From: UBA7672 sp041398245
Lineage (GTDB): Bacteria; Pseudomonadota; Alphaproteobacteria; Caulobacterales; Hyphomonadaceae
Length of the DNA stretch: 64,000 nucleotides
Direction: 5' to 3'
NCBI GenBank assembly: GCA_041398245.1
Contig: JAWKVC010000001.1
Coordinates: forward strand, 248,001 to 312,000
Part shown: piece by piece, positions 44,454 through 52,594 of the stretch
Position numbering within the stretch: the first letter of the stretch is position 1
Layout of the letters: every line of letters starts with the position of its first letter
Program-made: the position numbers and the translations under genes
The notes under the pieces: model-generated
Databases searched by the model: none
The model's input: the letters and a program-made list of their open reading frames with translations, nothing else
What the model was told of the DNA's origin: nothing

Positions 44454-45452
44454 ATGGCTACGCCGGTCCTTCCCCTCGCAATGACAATGGGCGACCCCGC
44501 CGGGGTCGGTCCTCTTATCGCGTGGAAGGCGTGGCAGGCCCGCAAGCCCGGCCAGCGCCCATTCTACGTGATCGCACCGCGGGACGTCATGGCGAAGGCC
44601 GGTGGCCCGTCTACACACATAGAGGACCCAGCCGAAGCAGCGGCTGCCTTTGCCGAGGCCCTGCCGGTGCTGGAGATCGAAGGTCCGGCGCCGGCTCCCG
44701 GTCAGCCTGATCCGGCCTCGGCGGCGGCTATCATCGAGTCCATCCGTCTGGCCGTCCAGCATACGCGCGCCGGCAAGGCCGCAGCGGTCGTAACCAACCC
44801 GATCGCCAAGGCCCTGCTCTATCGCGCCGGTTTCAAACATCCCGGCCACACCGAATACCTCGCCGAACTCGCGGCCGATGGCGGCTCGCCGCCTCGACCC
44901 GTGATGATGCTGGTCGGCGGCGGTTTGCGCGTCGCGCTTGTCACCATCCATCAGCCACTGGCGAGCATCGTCGGGTCGCTGTCGCAAGCCAGCATCGCGG
45001 AGATCGGCGGGATCGTCGGCGCCGCGCTCAAACGCGACTTTGGCATTGCGGATCCACGCATCGGGCTATGCGGTCTCAACCCGCACGCAGGCGAGTCAGG
45101 ATCGATCGGCCGCGAGGAAGTCGAGATCATCAACCCGGCCGCTGCCAACCTCCGCGCAGAAGGACTCAACGTTTCCGACGCTCGCCCGGGCGACACCATC
45201 TTTCATGAAATGCTTGGCGGGCGCTTTGATGCGGTCCTCGCCATGTATCACGACCAGGGCCTCATCCCGGTCAAGACGCTGGACATGTGGGGCGGCGTCA
45301 ACGTGACGCTCGGCCTGCCGTTCATCCGCACCTCGCCCGATCATGGCGTCGCCTACGACGCTGCTGCGAGCGGGAATGCGCGGCCCGACAGTCTGATCGC
45401 CGCACTGAAGCTAGCCGACGAAATGGCCATCGCCCGCGCTGCCGCAAGATGA
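44454..45452 (+). CDS. pdxA: 4-hydroxythreonine-4-phosphate dehydrogenase
   Basis: PdxA oxidises 4-phosphohydroxy-L-threonine in pyridoxal phosphate synthesis. The 332 residues have the signature MGDPAGVGP at the N-terminus. Zn-binding His residues lie in TIHQPL and MYHDQGLIPVKTL, and FIRTSPDHGVAYD is at the end. A GGAGA lies upstream of the start. The stop overlaps the rsmA start in an ATGA, so the two genes are coupled. Confidence 0.95.
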   Translation: MATPVLPLAMTMGDPAGVGPLIAWKAWQARKPGQRPFYVIAPRDVMAKAGGPSTHIEDPAEAAAAFAEALPVLEIEGPAPAPGQPDPASAAAIIESIRLAVQHTRAGKAAAVVTNPIAKALLYRAGFKHPGHTEYLAELAADGGSPPRPVMMLVGGGLRVALVTIHQPLASIVGSLSQASIAEIGGIVGAALKRDFGIADPRIGLCGLNPHAGESGSIGREEVEIINPAAANLRAEGLNVSDARPGDTIFHEMLGGRFDAVLAMYHDQGLIPVKTLDMWGGVNVTLGLPFIRTSPDHGVAYDAAASGNARPDSLIAALKLADEMAIARAAAR

Positions 45453-46264
45453 CGACGCCGCTCACGCCCGGCGCGGCGAAGAAATCCCTCGGCCAGCACT
45501 TCCTGTTCGATCCTTCGGTCCTCAGGCGCGTCGCCAATGCTGGCGGCAGCGTGGAAGGCAAGACCGTCATCGAGGTCGGGCCGGGCCCCGGCGGCCTGAC
45601 GCGGGCCCTGCTGGACTCTGACGTTGCCAGGCTGATCGCAATCGAACTGGACGACCGCTTCGCGGAGGGGCTTTCGCTCTGGCCGGAGGCGCGTGAGGGG
45701 CAATTGGTTGTCCACCATGGCGATGCGCTCGCTGCGGACATCCCCGGCCTCATTGCAGGCGCCGGCGGCCAGACCCCTGCCATGATCATCGCCAACCTCC
45801 CCTACAATGTCGGCACGCCCATGCTGATCGAATGGCTGAAGGCCGGCTCCTGGCGCGGCACGATGGTGCTGATGTTCCAGAAGGAAGTCGGCCTGCGGAT
45901 CTGCGCAGCGCCTAATGAGGATCACTATGGCCGGCTCGCCGTGATATCGCAGGCCGTCACCCGTCCCCGTCTGGCGATCACACTGCCGCCCGGCGCCTTC
46001 CGGCCGCCGCCGAAGGTCGACAGCGCCGTCGTCGTGCTCGATCCGCTTCCACCCGATCAGCGTTTTGACGATCTCGACGCGCTTGAGAAGGTGACAGCCG
46101 CCGCCTTCGGCCAGCGCCGCAAGATGCTGCGCGCAGCCTTGAAGTCGCTCGATGCGGGCCTCGCCGCACTGGAAGCATCAGGGATCGACCCGACACGCCG
46201 CGCCGAAACGCTCACACAGGCGGAATTTCGCGCGCTGGCGGCCGCGTGGCGTGCGGCCCGCTGA
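45449..46264 (+). CDS. rsmA: 16S rRNA (A1518/A1519) dimethyltransferase
   Basis: RsmA dimethylates two adenines near the 3' end of 16S rRNA. ATG 45449 overlaps the pdxA stop. The 271-residue protein has the family start KKSLGQHFLFD, the SAM-binding VIEVGPGPGGLTRALL and the catalytic IIANLPYNVGTPM, plus a C-terminal helical domain. Its absence gives kasugamycin resistance, so the gene is also known as ksgA. Confidence 0.95.
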   Translation: MTTPLTPGAAKKSLGQHFLFDPSVLRRVANAGGSVEGKTVIEVGPGPGGLTRALLDSDVARLIAIELDDRFAEGLSLWPEAREGQLVVHHGDALAADIPGLIAGAGGQTPAMIIANLPYNVGTPMLIEWLKAGSWRGTMVLMFQKEVGLRICAAPNEDHYGRLAVISQAVTRPRLAITLPPGAFRPPPKVDSAVVVLDPLPPDQRFDDLDALEKVTAAAFGQRRKMLRAALKSLDAGLAALEASGIDPTRRAETLTQAEFRALAAAWRAAR

Positions 46265-46341
46265 CTCACAGACGACGCACCTCCAGGACGTGACGCGCTT
46301 GGCCAATGCGGCTATCAGGCTCGAAACACAGGGAGATCCTG

Positions 46342-47718
46342 ATGAAGCGTATCCTCCTCGCTTTCTCCGCCGCCTGTCTCGCGGCCTGCACGGCGACGCC
46401 ACAACCGGCCGACGCCCAGCCGTCGTTCAGCGCACAAGGCAAATCGCTGCGCCAGATCTACGAGCATCTACACGCCTATCCCGAACTGTCGCTGCAGGAG
46501 AAGAACACGTCCGCCATTCTCGCCGCCGAGATGAAGCGCCTCGGATTCACGGTCACGACAGGCGTCGGCGATGCGTGGGCGAAGGCCCGCGCGATGAAGC
46601 AGTTCGGCAAGATCGAGGATGGCGTCGGCGGCTACGGCATCGTCGCCGTCATGGAAAATGGCCCCGGCCCGGTGCTGATGATCCGCACCGACATGGACGC
46701 GCTGCCGCTCGTGGAGAAGACCGGCCTGCCCTACGCCTCGTCGGCGCGCGACATCGCCTGGTCCGGCGAGGAATCTGGCGTCATGCACGCCTGTGGACAC
46801 GACATCCACATGACGAACTGGATCGGTACGGCGCGTGAACTTGTGGCGCGCAGGTCCGAATGGAAAGGCACGCTGGTGATGATCGCCCAACCGGCCGAGG
46901 AAATCGGCCTTGGCGCAATGGCGATGATCGAGGACGGGCTTTTCACACGCTTTCCGAAACCGGACTATGTGATCGGCCTGCACGACAACGCCTCCACGCC
47001 CGCCGGACAGATCGCGGTGGGGTCAGGCTATGTCATGGCCAATGTCGACAGCGTCGACATCAAGGTCACCGGCAAGGGCGGTCACGGCGCCTATCCGCAC
47101 GAAAGCAAGGACCCGATCGTCGTTGCCGCGCGGATTGTGACGACGCTGCAGACCCTCGTCTCCCGCGAGGTTGATCCGCAGGATTCCGCCGTCGTCACCG
47201 TCGGCGCCTTCAATGGCGGCTTTAAGCACAACGTCATCCCGGACGAAGTGAACATGCAGCTCACCGTCCGCTCCTTCGCGGACGCAACGCGCGAGAAGCT
47301 GCTTCAGGGCATTGAGCGGATTGCCCGGGCCGAGGCGCTCGCCGGCGGGCTCGATCCGGACAAGGCGATCGGGATCACGATCAAGGACGACTACACGCCT
47401 TCGCTCTACAACAACCCCGCGCTGACTGAACGGATTGCAACGGCGCTGCGCAAGGCATTCGGCGAAACAGCCATCGAGATTTCCCCGCCAAGCATGGGTG
47501 GAGAGGACTTCGCCCGCTACGGCCGCACGCCGGAGAAAATTCCGGTGACACTGTTCTGGCTGGGCGCCGCCAAGCGCGAGGCCTGGGAGGCCGCACAGCA
47601 ACCGGGTGGCAAGCCCCTGCCGGGCCTCCACTCATCCGAATTCGCACCGGATCCCGATCCGACCCTCGCGGCCGGCGTCAAGGCAATGACAACCGCTGCG
47701 CTGGAACTGCTGAAGTAA
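46342..47718 (+). CDS. lipoprotein M20-family amidohydrolase/peptidase
   Basis: ATG 46342 opens a lipoprotein signal (LAFSAACLAACTATP, lipobox LAAC). The mature enzyme has the M20 metal-binding pattern: LIRTDMDALP (shortened here to RTDMDALP), HACGHDIHM, and AQPAEEIGLGA with the catalytic Glu pair. A lid domain (GKGGHGAYPHESKDP) and a C-terminal GGEDFARY ligand region follow. It resembles hippurate hydrolases/IAA-amino acid hydrolases, but exported as a lipoprotein, which is unusual for that group and suggests peptide or conjugate turnover in the periplasm. A stretch near residues 85-110 (MKQFGKIEDGVGG) is an insertion relative to the short amidohydrolases. Confidence 0.85.
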   Translation: MKRILLAFSAACLAACTATPQPADAQPSFSAQGKSLRQIYEHLHAYPELSLQEKNTSAILAAEMKRLGFTVTTGVGDAWAKARAMKQFGKIEDGVGGYGIVAVMENGPGPVLMIRTDMDALPLVEKTGLPYASSARDIAWSGEESGVMHACGHDIHMTNWIGTARELVARRSEWKGTLVMIAQPAEEIGLGAMAMIEDGLFTRFPKPDYVIGLHDNASTPAGQIAVGSGYVMANVDSVDIKVTGKGGHGAYPHESKDPIVVAARIVTTLQTLVSREVDPQDSAVVTVGAFNGGFKHNVIPDEVNMQLTVRSFADATREKLLQGIERIARAEALAGGLDPDKAIGITIKDDYTPSLYNNPALTERIATALRKAFGETAIEISPPSMGGEDFARYGRTPEKIPVTLFWLGAAKREAWEAAQQPGGKPLPGLHSSEFAPDPDPTLAAGVKAMTTAALELLK

Positions 47719-47725
47719 AGCGGGT

Positions 47726-48700
47726 CTACCCGTCCTTCTTCGTCAACGCACTGGTTTGCTTCTTCTCCTCACGGAAACGGAGGAAAGCGAAGATCGCCGA
47801 GCCCACACCCGCAAGCGCCGCGAGAACCGCGAACAGCGGCTGTACGCCGCGCGCCCACGTGACGATCTCGTCGACCGGCTCAACCTCCACGGTAATTTCG
47901 TCGCGATAGGAATCCAGCGGCTCGGCGTCCAGAGAACCGACGGCATAGCCATAGACATTCAGCGTCAGGGTATGCGTCCCCTTCTGCTTCGGCGTCACCC
48001 GCCAGCGCCATTCGTTCGCCAGCTTCGGCGACAGCTTTTGCCGCGTCGATGTGGTCTGCAGCTGGATGTCGAACGCAGCTCCCAACAGCTCCGCCGATAC
48101 CGTGTCCGAGAGGTCGACATCACGCGTGACGATCTCACCGGGCAGGCCCTGCAGCCTGTCGGCCGCGTCGGTCTCCCGCGACGTGTCGATGATCAGCGAA
48201 ATATCGATGGCCTTGTCCAGCGCGAGCTTGGCCGGCGGCCGGTTGTAGGTCAGCCGCCGCGACTTGTACTGCGCCTCCAGAGACGCGGGGACGGCATTGG
48301 TCTCAGCCGGTGCCGTCACGGGTGCGCTCTGCGGTGCGACGCGAATATCGTCCTCAACCGGCGCCGCAGGCGTTTCCCCGGACGATGGCGTCTGCGGCTC
48401 GGGCTGTCCCGGCCCGCCGCTGCTGAAGGTCGAGAACGGGTTGGCGTCTGGCTTCGCGGGCTCGTCCATCTGCGGCTGCTCTGGTGCGGCTGGCTCATCC
48501 GGCGTCACCTTGCGCGCAGCGTCAGGGCTGGCCGGCGTCGGCGTCGCCGGCTGTTCGACCGCAGCGATTTCGGCCTCGCGAACCAGCGGCTCGCGCGGCT
48601 CACTGACAAAGGCGGAGCCGCCGCCAAATTGGCCCAGCGCCCACACGCCAGCCGCGGCAATTGCGATGATCCCCAGCAGGATCGAAACCAGCACGCGCAT
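47726..48700 (-). CDS. hypothetical membrane protein with N- and C-terminal anchors
   Basis: The 324 residues contain an N-terminal helix (VSILLGIIAIAAAGVWAL), a Pro/Ala/Glu-rich disordered region (~residues 30-140), a beta-rich domain (~150-270), and a C-terminal helix (PLFAVLAALAGVGSAIFAFL) followed by a basic tail. The middle domain (TRQKLSPKLANEWRWRVTPKQKGTHTLTLNVYG, described as a region) looks like an Ig-like sandwich in which a large periplasmic part is held by two anchors. I do not recognise a family. It is convergent with the M20 gene and lies 35 bases downstream of rlmB. Confidence 0.7.
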   Translation of the reverse strand: MRVLVSILLGIIAIAAAGVWALGQFGGGSAFVSEPREPLVREAEIAAVEQPATPTPASPDAARKVTPDEPAAPEQPQMDEPAKPDANPFSTFSSGGPGQPEPQTPSSGETPAAPVEDDIRVAPQSAPVTAPAETNAVPASLEAQYKSRRLTYNRPPAKLALDKAIDISLIIDTSRETDAADRLQGLPGEIVTRDVDLSDTVSAELLGAAFDIQLQTTSTRQKLSPKLANEWRWRVTPKQKGTHTLTLNVYGYAVGSLDAEPLDSYRDEITVEVEPVDEIVTWARGVQPLFAVLAALAGVGSAIFAFLRFREEKKQTSALTKKDG

Positions 48701-48735
48701 GCTTCAGCACTCCCTCAGCTGCCTGCAGCAGGACT

Positions 48736-49740
48736 CTACGCGTCCCCGCCCCCAAATCCACCCGCCTCATCATCTGCTGCGGCCCGCCTGGGCGCCGCAG
48801 GAGGAGTCGGCTTTCGCCGCGCCAGTTCGTAGAAAGCGATGGCGGCTGCGTTCGACACGTTGAGGCTTTCCATATCCGGCTGCATGGGTATGCGCGCAAG
48901 CCCGCTGCACGCATTCGCAACGCCCTGCCGGATGCCCGGCCCCTCCGCACCCAGCACAATCGCCACCGGCCCGTCCACAGCGACGGCCTGCTCCAGCGTC
49001 TGATCCGCTGCGCCATCAAGGCCGATCACGGTCCATCCCGCATCGCGCAGCGCATCGATCGCCCGGGAGATGTTCACTGCGCGGATTTCCTCGACCTGCT
49101 CCAGCGCGCCCGCGGCCGCCTTGGCCAGCGCGCCGCCCGCAGCCGGCGCATTGCGCGTCTGCATCACGATCCCGGCGACGCCAAACGCCGCCGCCGACCG
49201 GAAGATGGCGCCGACATTCTGCGGATCGGTGACCTGATCGAGGATCGCCAACGGCTTGTCGGGCCGCACAGCAGCTTCGGTGATGTCGATCCCGTCGAGC
49301 GGCCGGCAACGCACGGCCAGACCCTGATGCACCGCGCCCGGCGGCAACCGGTCGTCCAGATCGCGCGCCTCGACCAGCGACGCGAATTTCGGCAGCGCCT
49401 CCAGATCGAGCCCGGCCCGCTCCGCCGCATTGCGCGTCATCAGGGCGGCCGAGATCTTCCGCATCGGATTGGCCAGCACGGCTCCGGCCGCGTGCAGCCC
49501 CCAGATCCAGACTTCTCCATTCTCCTCGAAGGCTGGCTCGCGGCGTTCGCCCCGTCCGCCCTGCCATGGCTTGCGGCCGTGCTGGTTGTGCCCTTGCCTG
49601 TGCCCGCCTTCGTCCCGGCCGGGCCCGCCACGTGGCGCACCGCCCCCGCGCGGCCGGTCATGTCCGCCGCCGCGTGGACCGCCAGAACCGCCTGATTTTC
49701 CGCCGTTTCCAGGACGGTTGCGTGGTCGATCCTTCGTCAC
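48736..49740 (-). CDS. rlmB: TrmH/RlmB-family 23S rRNA 2'-O-ribose methyltransferase
   Basis: RlmB-type enzymes methylate G2251 of 23S rRNA. GTG 49740 (VTKDRPRNRPG) is preferred; ATG 49785 is in frame but has no clear ribosome-binding site, and the ORF otherwise runs back across tRNA-Tyr, which is impossible. The N-terminal ~60 residues are an Arg/Gly/Pro-rich disordered tail. Then comes the substrate-binding domain (WIWGLHAAGAVLANP) and the SPOUT knot: LDQVTDPQNVGAIFRSAAAFGV, then IVLGAEGPGIRQ and a C-terminal MESLNVSNAAAIAFYELAR. All three SPOUT motifs are intact. Confidence 0.88.
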   Translation of the reverse strand: MTKDRPRNRPGNGGKSGGSGGPRGGGHDRPRGGGAPRGGPGRDEGGHRQGHNQHGRKPWQGGRGERREPAFEENGEVWIWGLHAAGAVLANPMRKISAALMTRNAAERAGLDLEALPKFASLVEARDLDDRLPPGAVHQGLAVRCRPLDGIDITEAAVRPDKPLAILDQVTDPQNVGAIFRSAAAFGVAGIVMQTRNAPAAGGALAKAAAGALEQVEEIRAVNISRAIDALRDAGWTVIGLDGAADQTLEQAVAVDGPVAIVLGAEGPGIRQGVANACSGLARIPMQPDMESLNVSNAAAIAFYELARRKPTPPAAPRRAAADDEAGGFGGGDA

Positions 49741-49820
49741 TATAAGACGCGCTCCCAGATGAGACCGGCCTCGTTTCGGCTTCATCGGCGACGGCGTCAA
49801 GCTGCCGCCCCACTGGCTAT

Positions 49821-49906
49821 GGAAGGGTGGGAGAGTGGTTAAATCCACGAGACTGTAAATCTCGCGCCGTACGGCTACGCTGGTTCGAATCCAGCCCCTT
49901 CCACCA
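49821..49906 (+). tRNA. tRNA-Tyr (anticodon GTA)
   Basis: The acceptor stem is GGAAGGG/CCCTTCC and the anticodon arm is CGAGA-CTGTAAA-TCTCG with GTA. A long variable arm (class II tRNA, as expected for bacterial tRNA-Tyr) precedes the T-arm GGTTCGAATCC. CCA is encoded at 49904-49906. It is divergent from rlmB, 80 bases from that gene's GTG. Confidence 0.95.
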
Positions 49907-50215
49907 GCCTTTCCGAAGCATAGAGACTGTCCACTTGCGCCGCGGAAAATAGCGCTGATCGCGGCGCACTTCGTGACCTCGGCAGGCTCTGCTTCTGCCG
50001 CAATACGGCATTCTCGCAGCAATCCGAGCCGATATCTCTGGTGCTCGAATTGGCAGTCCGGTTACCCTGCCAAGGCCAACCCCGGCTTCCGCCGCGCGAG
50101 CTTGACCTTTCGCCGCGACCTGCCTCCCGCTCGCTTCTGACGAAATCGTCGCCAGAACGACAGAGCAGACGCCGCGATCCCCGGATCGACAGGGCGTCGC
50201 CGGGAGGACATTCGG
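49907..50215. other. intergenic region upstream of the sugar-oxidation locus
   Basis: This ~310-base stretch between tRNA-Tyr and the GMC gene has no convincing ORF. It should contain the locus promoter; GGGAGGA lies 8 bases before the GMC start. I see no clear palindromic operator and no regulator gene next to the locus. Confidence 0.45.
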
Positions 50216-51944
50216 ATGCAGGACCTGACGCAGGCCGGGCGAGACGCGCGCACGTTTGACGCCATTGTGGTTGGCAGCGGCATAGCCGGCGGCTGGGCCG
50301 CGAAGGAGCTCTGCGAGAAGGGCCTCAAGACGCTGGTGCTCGAACGCGGCCGAAAGGTCGAGCACGGCAAGGACTACAAGACCTTCGCGATGAATCCTTG
50401 GGACTTCCGTTTTCCGAACGGACGGACGCCGCAGGACGAGGTCGACAAGCACTACTTCAAACAGGCGCGCACGGGCTACACGGTGAACGACCAATGGAAC
50501 CACTGGTTCGTGAAGGATGACGAGCATCCCTACACCGAGGTCAATCGCTACGACTGGATCCGCGGCTACCATGTCGGCGGTCGCTCGATCACCTGGGGGC
50601 GGCAAAGCTATCGCTGGAGCGACCTGGATTTCGAAGCCAACCTCAAGGAAGGCATCGCGATCGACTGGCCGATCCGCTACGCCGACCTCGCGCCATGGTA
50701 TGACCACGTCGAGCGCTGGATCGGCGTCAGCGGCACAAATGAAGGCCTGCCCCAACTCCCTGATGGCGTCTTCCAGCCGGCCATGGAATTCAACGTCGTC
50801 GAGAAGTCGTTCAAGGGGGCGGTGGAGTCCAAATTCCCCGAGCGCCGGATCACGATGGGCCGCACGGCTCACCTGACCAAGCCAACCGAAGAACAGATGA
50901 AGATCGGGCGGGGCACCCGCCAGACCCGCAATCTCTGCATACGCACGCTCGGCGCCTACTTCTCTTCCAACGGCGCAACGCTGATCGCCGCCGATCACAC
51001 CGGCAACATGACGCTGCAACCCGACGCCATCGTCACCGAAGTGATCTTCGATCCGAAGCAGAACAAGGCGACGGGCGTGCGCGTGCAGAACGCTATCACA
51101 GGCACCGTGACCGAATACTCATGCCAAGGTGATCTTCCTCAACGCTTCGGCGCTCAACACGACGTGGATCATGCTCCACTCCAGGAGCGATCGCTTCCCG
51201 AACGGCTTTGGCAACGACTCCGACGAGCTCGGCCGCAATCTGATGGACCACCACTTCCTTGCGGGCGCACAGGCCGACGTCGATGGCTTTGACGATCGCT
51301 ATTATCTCGGCAGGCGCCCCACAGGCATCTATGTGCCGCGTTTCCGGAACCTCGGCGACACCAACACCAAGCAGAAGAACTTCACACGCGGCTATGGCTA
51401 TCAGGGCGGCGCAAGCCGAACAGGCTGGCAGCGGCTTGTCGCCGAGATGGGCTTCGGCAAGGACCTCAAGGACGAGATTTCGGAACCCGGAAACTGGGCC
51501 ATGGGCCTCACCGGCTTCGGCGAAACACTGCCTTATCGCGACAATCGCGTCTGGCTGAACCAGGACGTCAAGGACATCAACGGCCTTCCGACGCTGACCA
51601 TGGACGCCACGATTCGCGAAAACGAACTCAACATGCGGAAGGACATGCAATCGGCCGCCGTCGAGATGATGGAAGCGGCCGGCTTCAAGAATGTGCGCCC
51701 CTACGATCGGCCCTACGCCCCCGGCCTCGGCATCCACGAGATGGGCACGGCGCGGATGGGTCGGGACCCGAAGACATCCGTGCTCAACGCCAACAACCAG
51801 GTGCATGCCTGCACCAACGTCTACGTCACGGACGGCGCAGCGATGACGTCGGCCGCCTGCGTGAACCCCTCGCTCACCTACATGGCGCTCACGGCGCGCG
51901 CCGCGGATCACGCGGTCAATGCCCTGAAACGCGGCGAACTCTAG
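50216..51944 (+). pseudogene. GMC-family oxidoreductase (gluconate 2-dehydrogenase flavoprotein type), frameshifted
   Basis: This flavoprotein oxidises a sugar hydroxyl using FAD; the type is normally paired with a 'subunit 3' and passes electrons to a cytochrome or quinone. The first frame carries the FAD motif FDAIVVGSGIAGGWAAKEL and ends TEYS. The other frame resumes at KVIFLNASALNTTWIML. The C-terminal catalytic region has HEMGTARMG and NPSLTYMALTARA (His/Asn pair). An extra base at about 51121 causes the break, and all else is intact. The subunit 3 gene follows 15 bases later. No signal peptide is visible on this subunit, so it would be exported with its Tat-signalled partner or act in the cytoplasm. 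Confidence 0.85.
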
Positions 51945-51959
51945 GACGGAGACACGGTC

Positions 51960-52568
51960 ATGACGGCCAACAAGATAGACAGGCGAGAACTTCTTCACCG
52001 CGCCTCGATGCTGATGGGCGGCGCGATTTCCGCCAGCGCCGCGGCCGGCGTGCTGGCCGGCTGCGTCGCCACGCCCGAGACCACGACCATGCCGGAAGGC
52101 TCCGCCGGGGCCTTCCTGACCGCTGGCGAAATGGCGACCGTAACTACAATGGCGGACCATATTATTCCGCGTACGGACACGCCCGGCGCGCTCGATGCCG
52201 GTGTTCCCGCTTTCATCGACAGAATGCTTGCCGGCTACTACCAGACCAAGGAGCGCGATGCGCTGCGCGCGGGCCTGAAACAGACTGATGCGGACGCGCA
52301 GACCCTTCGCGGCAAGGCGTTCGCCACACTCAGCCCAGACGAGCAGGTCGAACTGATGAAACGCTACGACCGCGAGCAGTATGATTACACTCGCGCAAAC
52401 ACGACCGGCGCCGCACCGCACTTCTTCCGGTTGGTCAAGGAGCTGACCATCATTGGCTTCTGCTCGTCCGAAATCGGCGCGACGAAACTCATGAACTACA
52501 ACCAGACGCCCGGCCCCTATCGCGGCGACGTTCCGCTGTCCCAGGTCGGTAAAGTCTCGGCGCTGTAG
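51960..52568 (+). CDS. gluconate 2-dehydrogenase subunit 3-type protein, Tat lipoprotein
   Basis: The 202-residue chain opens with a Tat signal (DRRELLHRASML...) and has lipobox LAGC at residues ~32-35. The mature domain matches subunit 3 of membrane sugar dehydrogenases: TAGEMATVTTMADHIIPRTDTPGALDAGVPAFIDRML, described as a region. The family helps assemble and export the GMC flavoprotein by piggy-backing on Tat. Stop of the GMC gene is 15 bases upstream, and BVMO starts 26 bases downstream. Confidence 0.87.
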   Translation: MTANKIDRRELLHRASMLMGGAISASAAAGVLAGCVATPETTTMPEGSAGAFLTAGEMATVTTMADHIIPRTDTPGALDAGVPAFIDRMLAGYYQTKERDALRAGLKQTDADAQTLRGKAFATLSPDEQVELMKRYDREQYDYTRANTTGAAPHFFRLVKELTIIGFCSSEIGATKLMNYNQTPGPYRGDVPLSQVGKVSAL

Positions 52569-52594
52569 TATCCGCCTTCAGAGGAAAACCCGCG

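Noticed and set aside
48736..50022. Extended start of the RlmB-type gene at 50022
   Set aside because: The extension translates across tRNA-Tyr, so it cannot be right; GTG 49740 is used instead.
49817..51019. 400-codon minus-strand ORF running across tRNA-Tyr and the GMC gene
   Set aside because: Crosses a tRNA gene and opposes a conserved flavoprotein; no recognisable domain.
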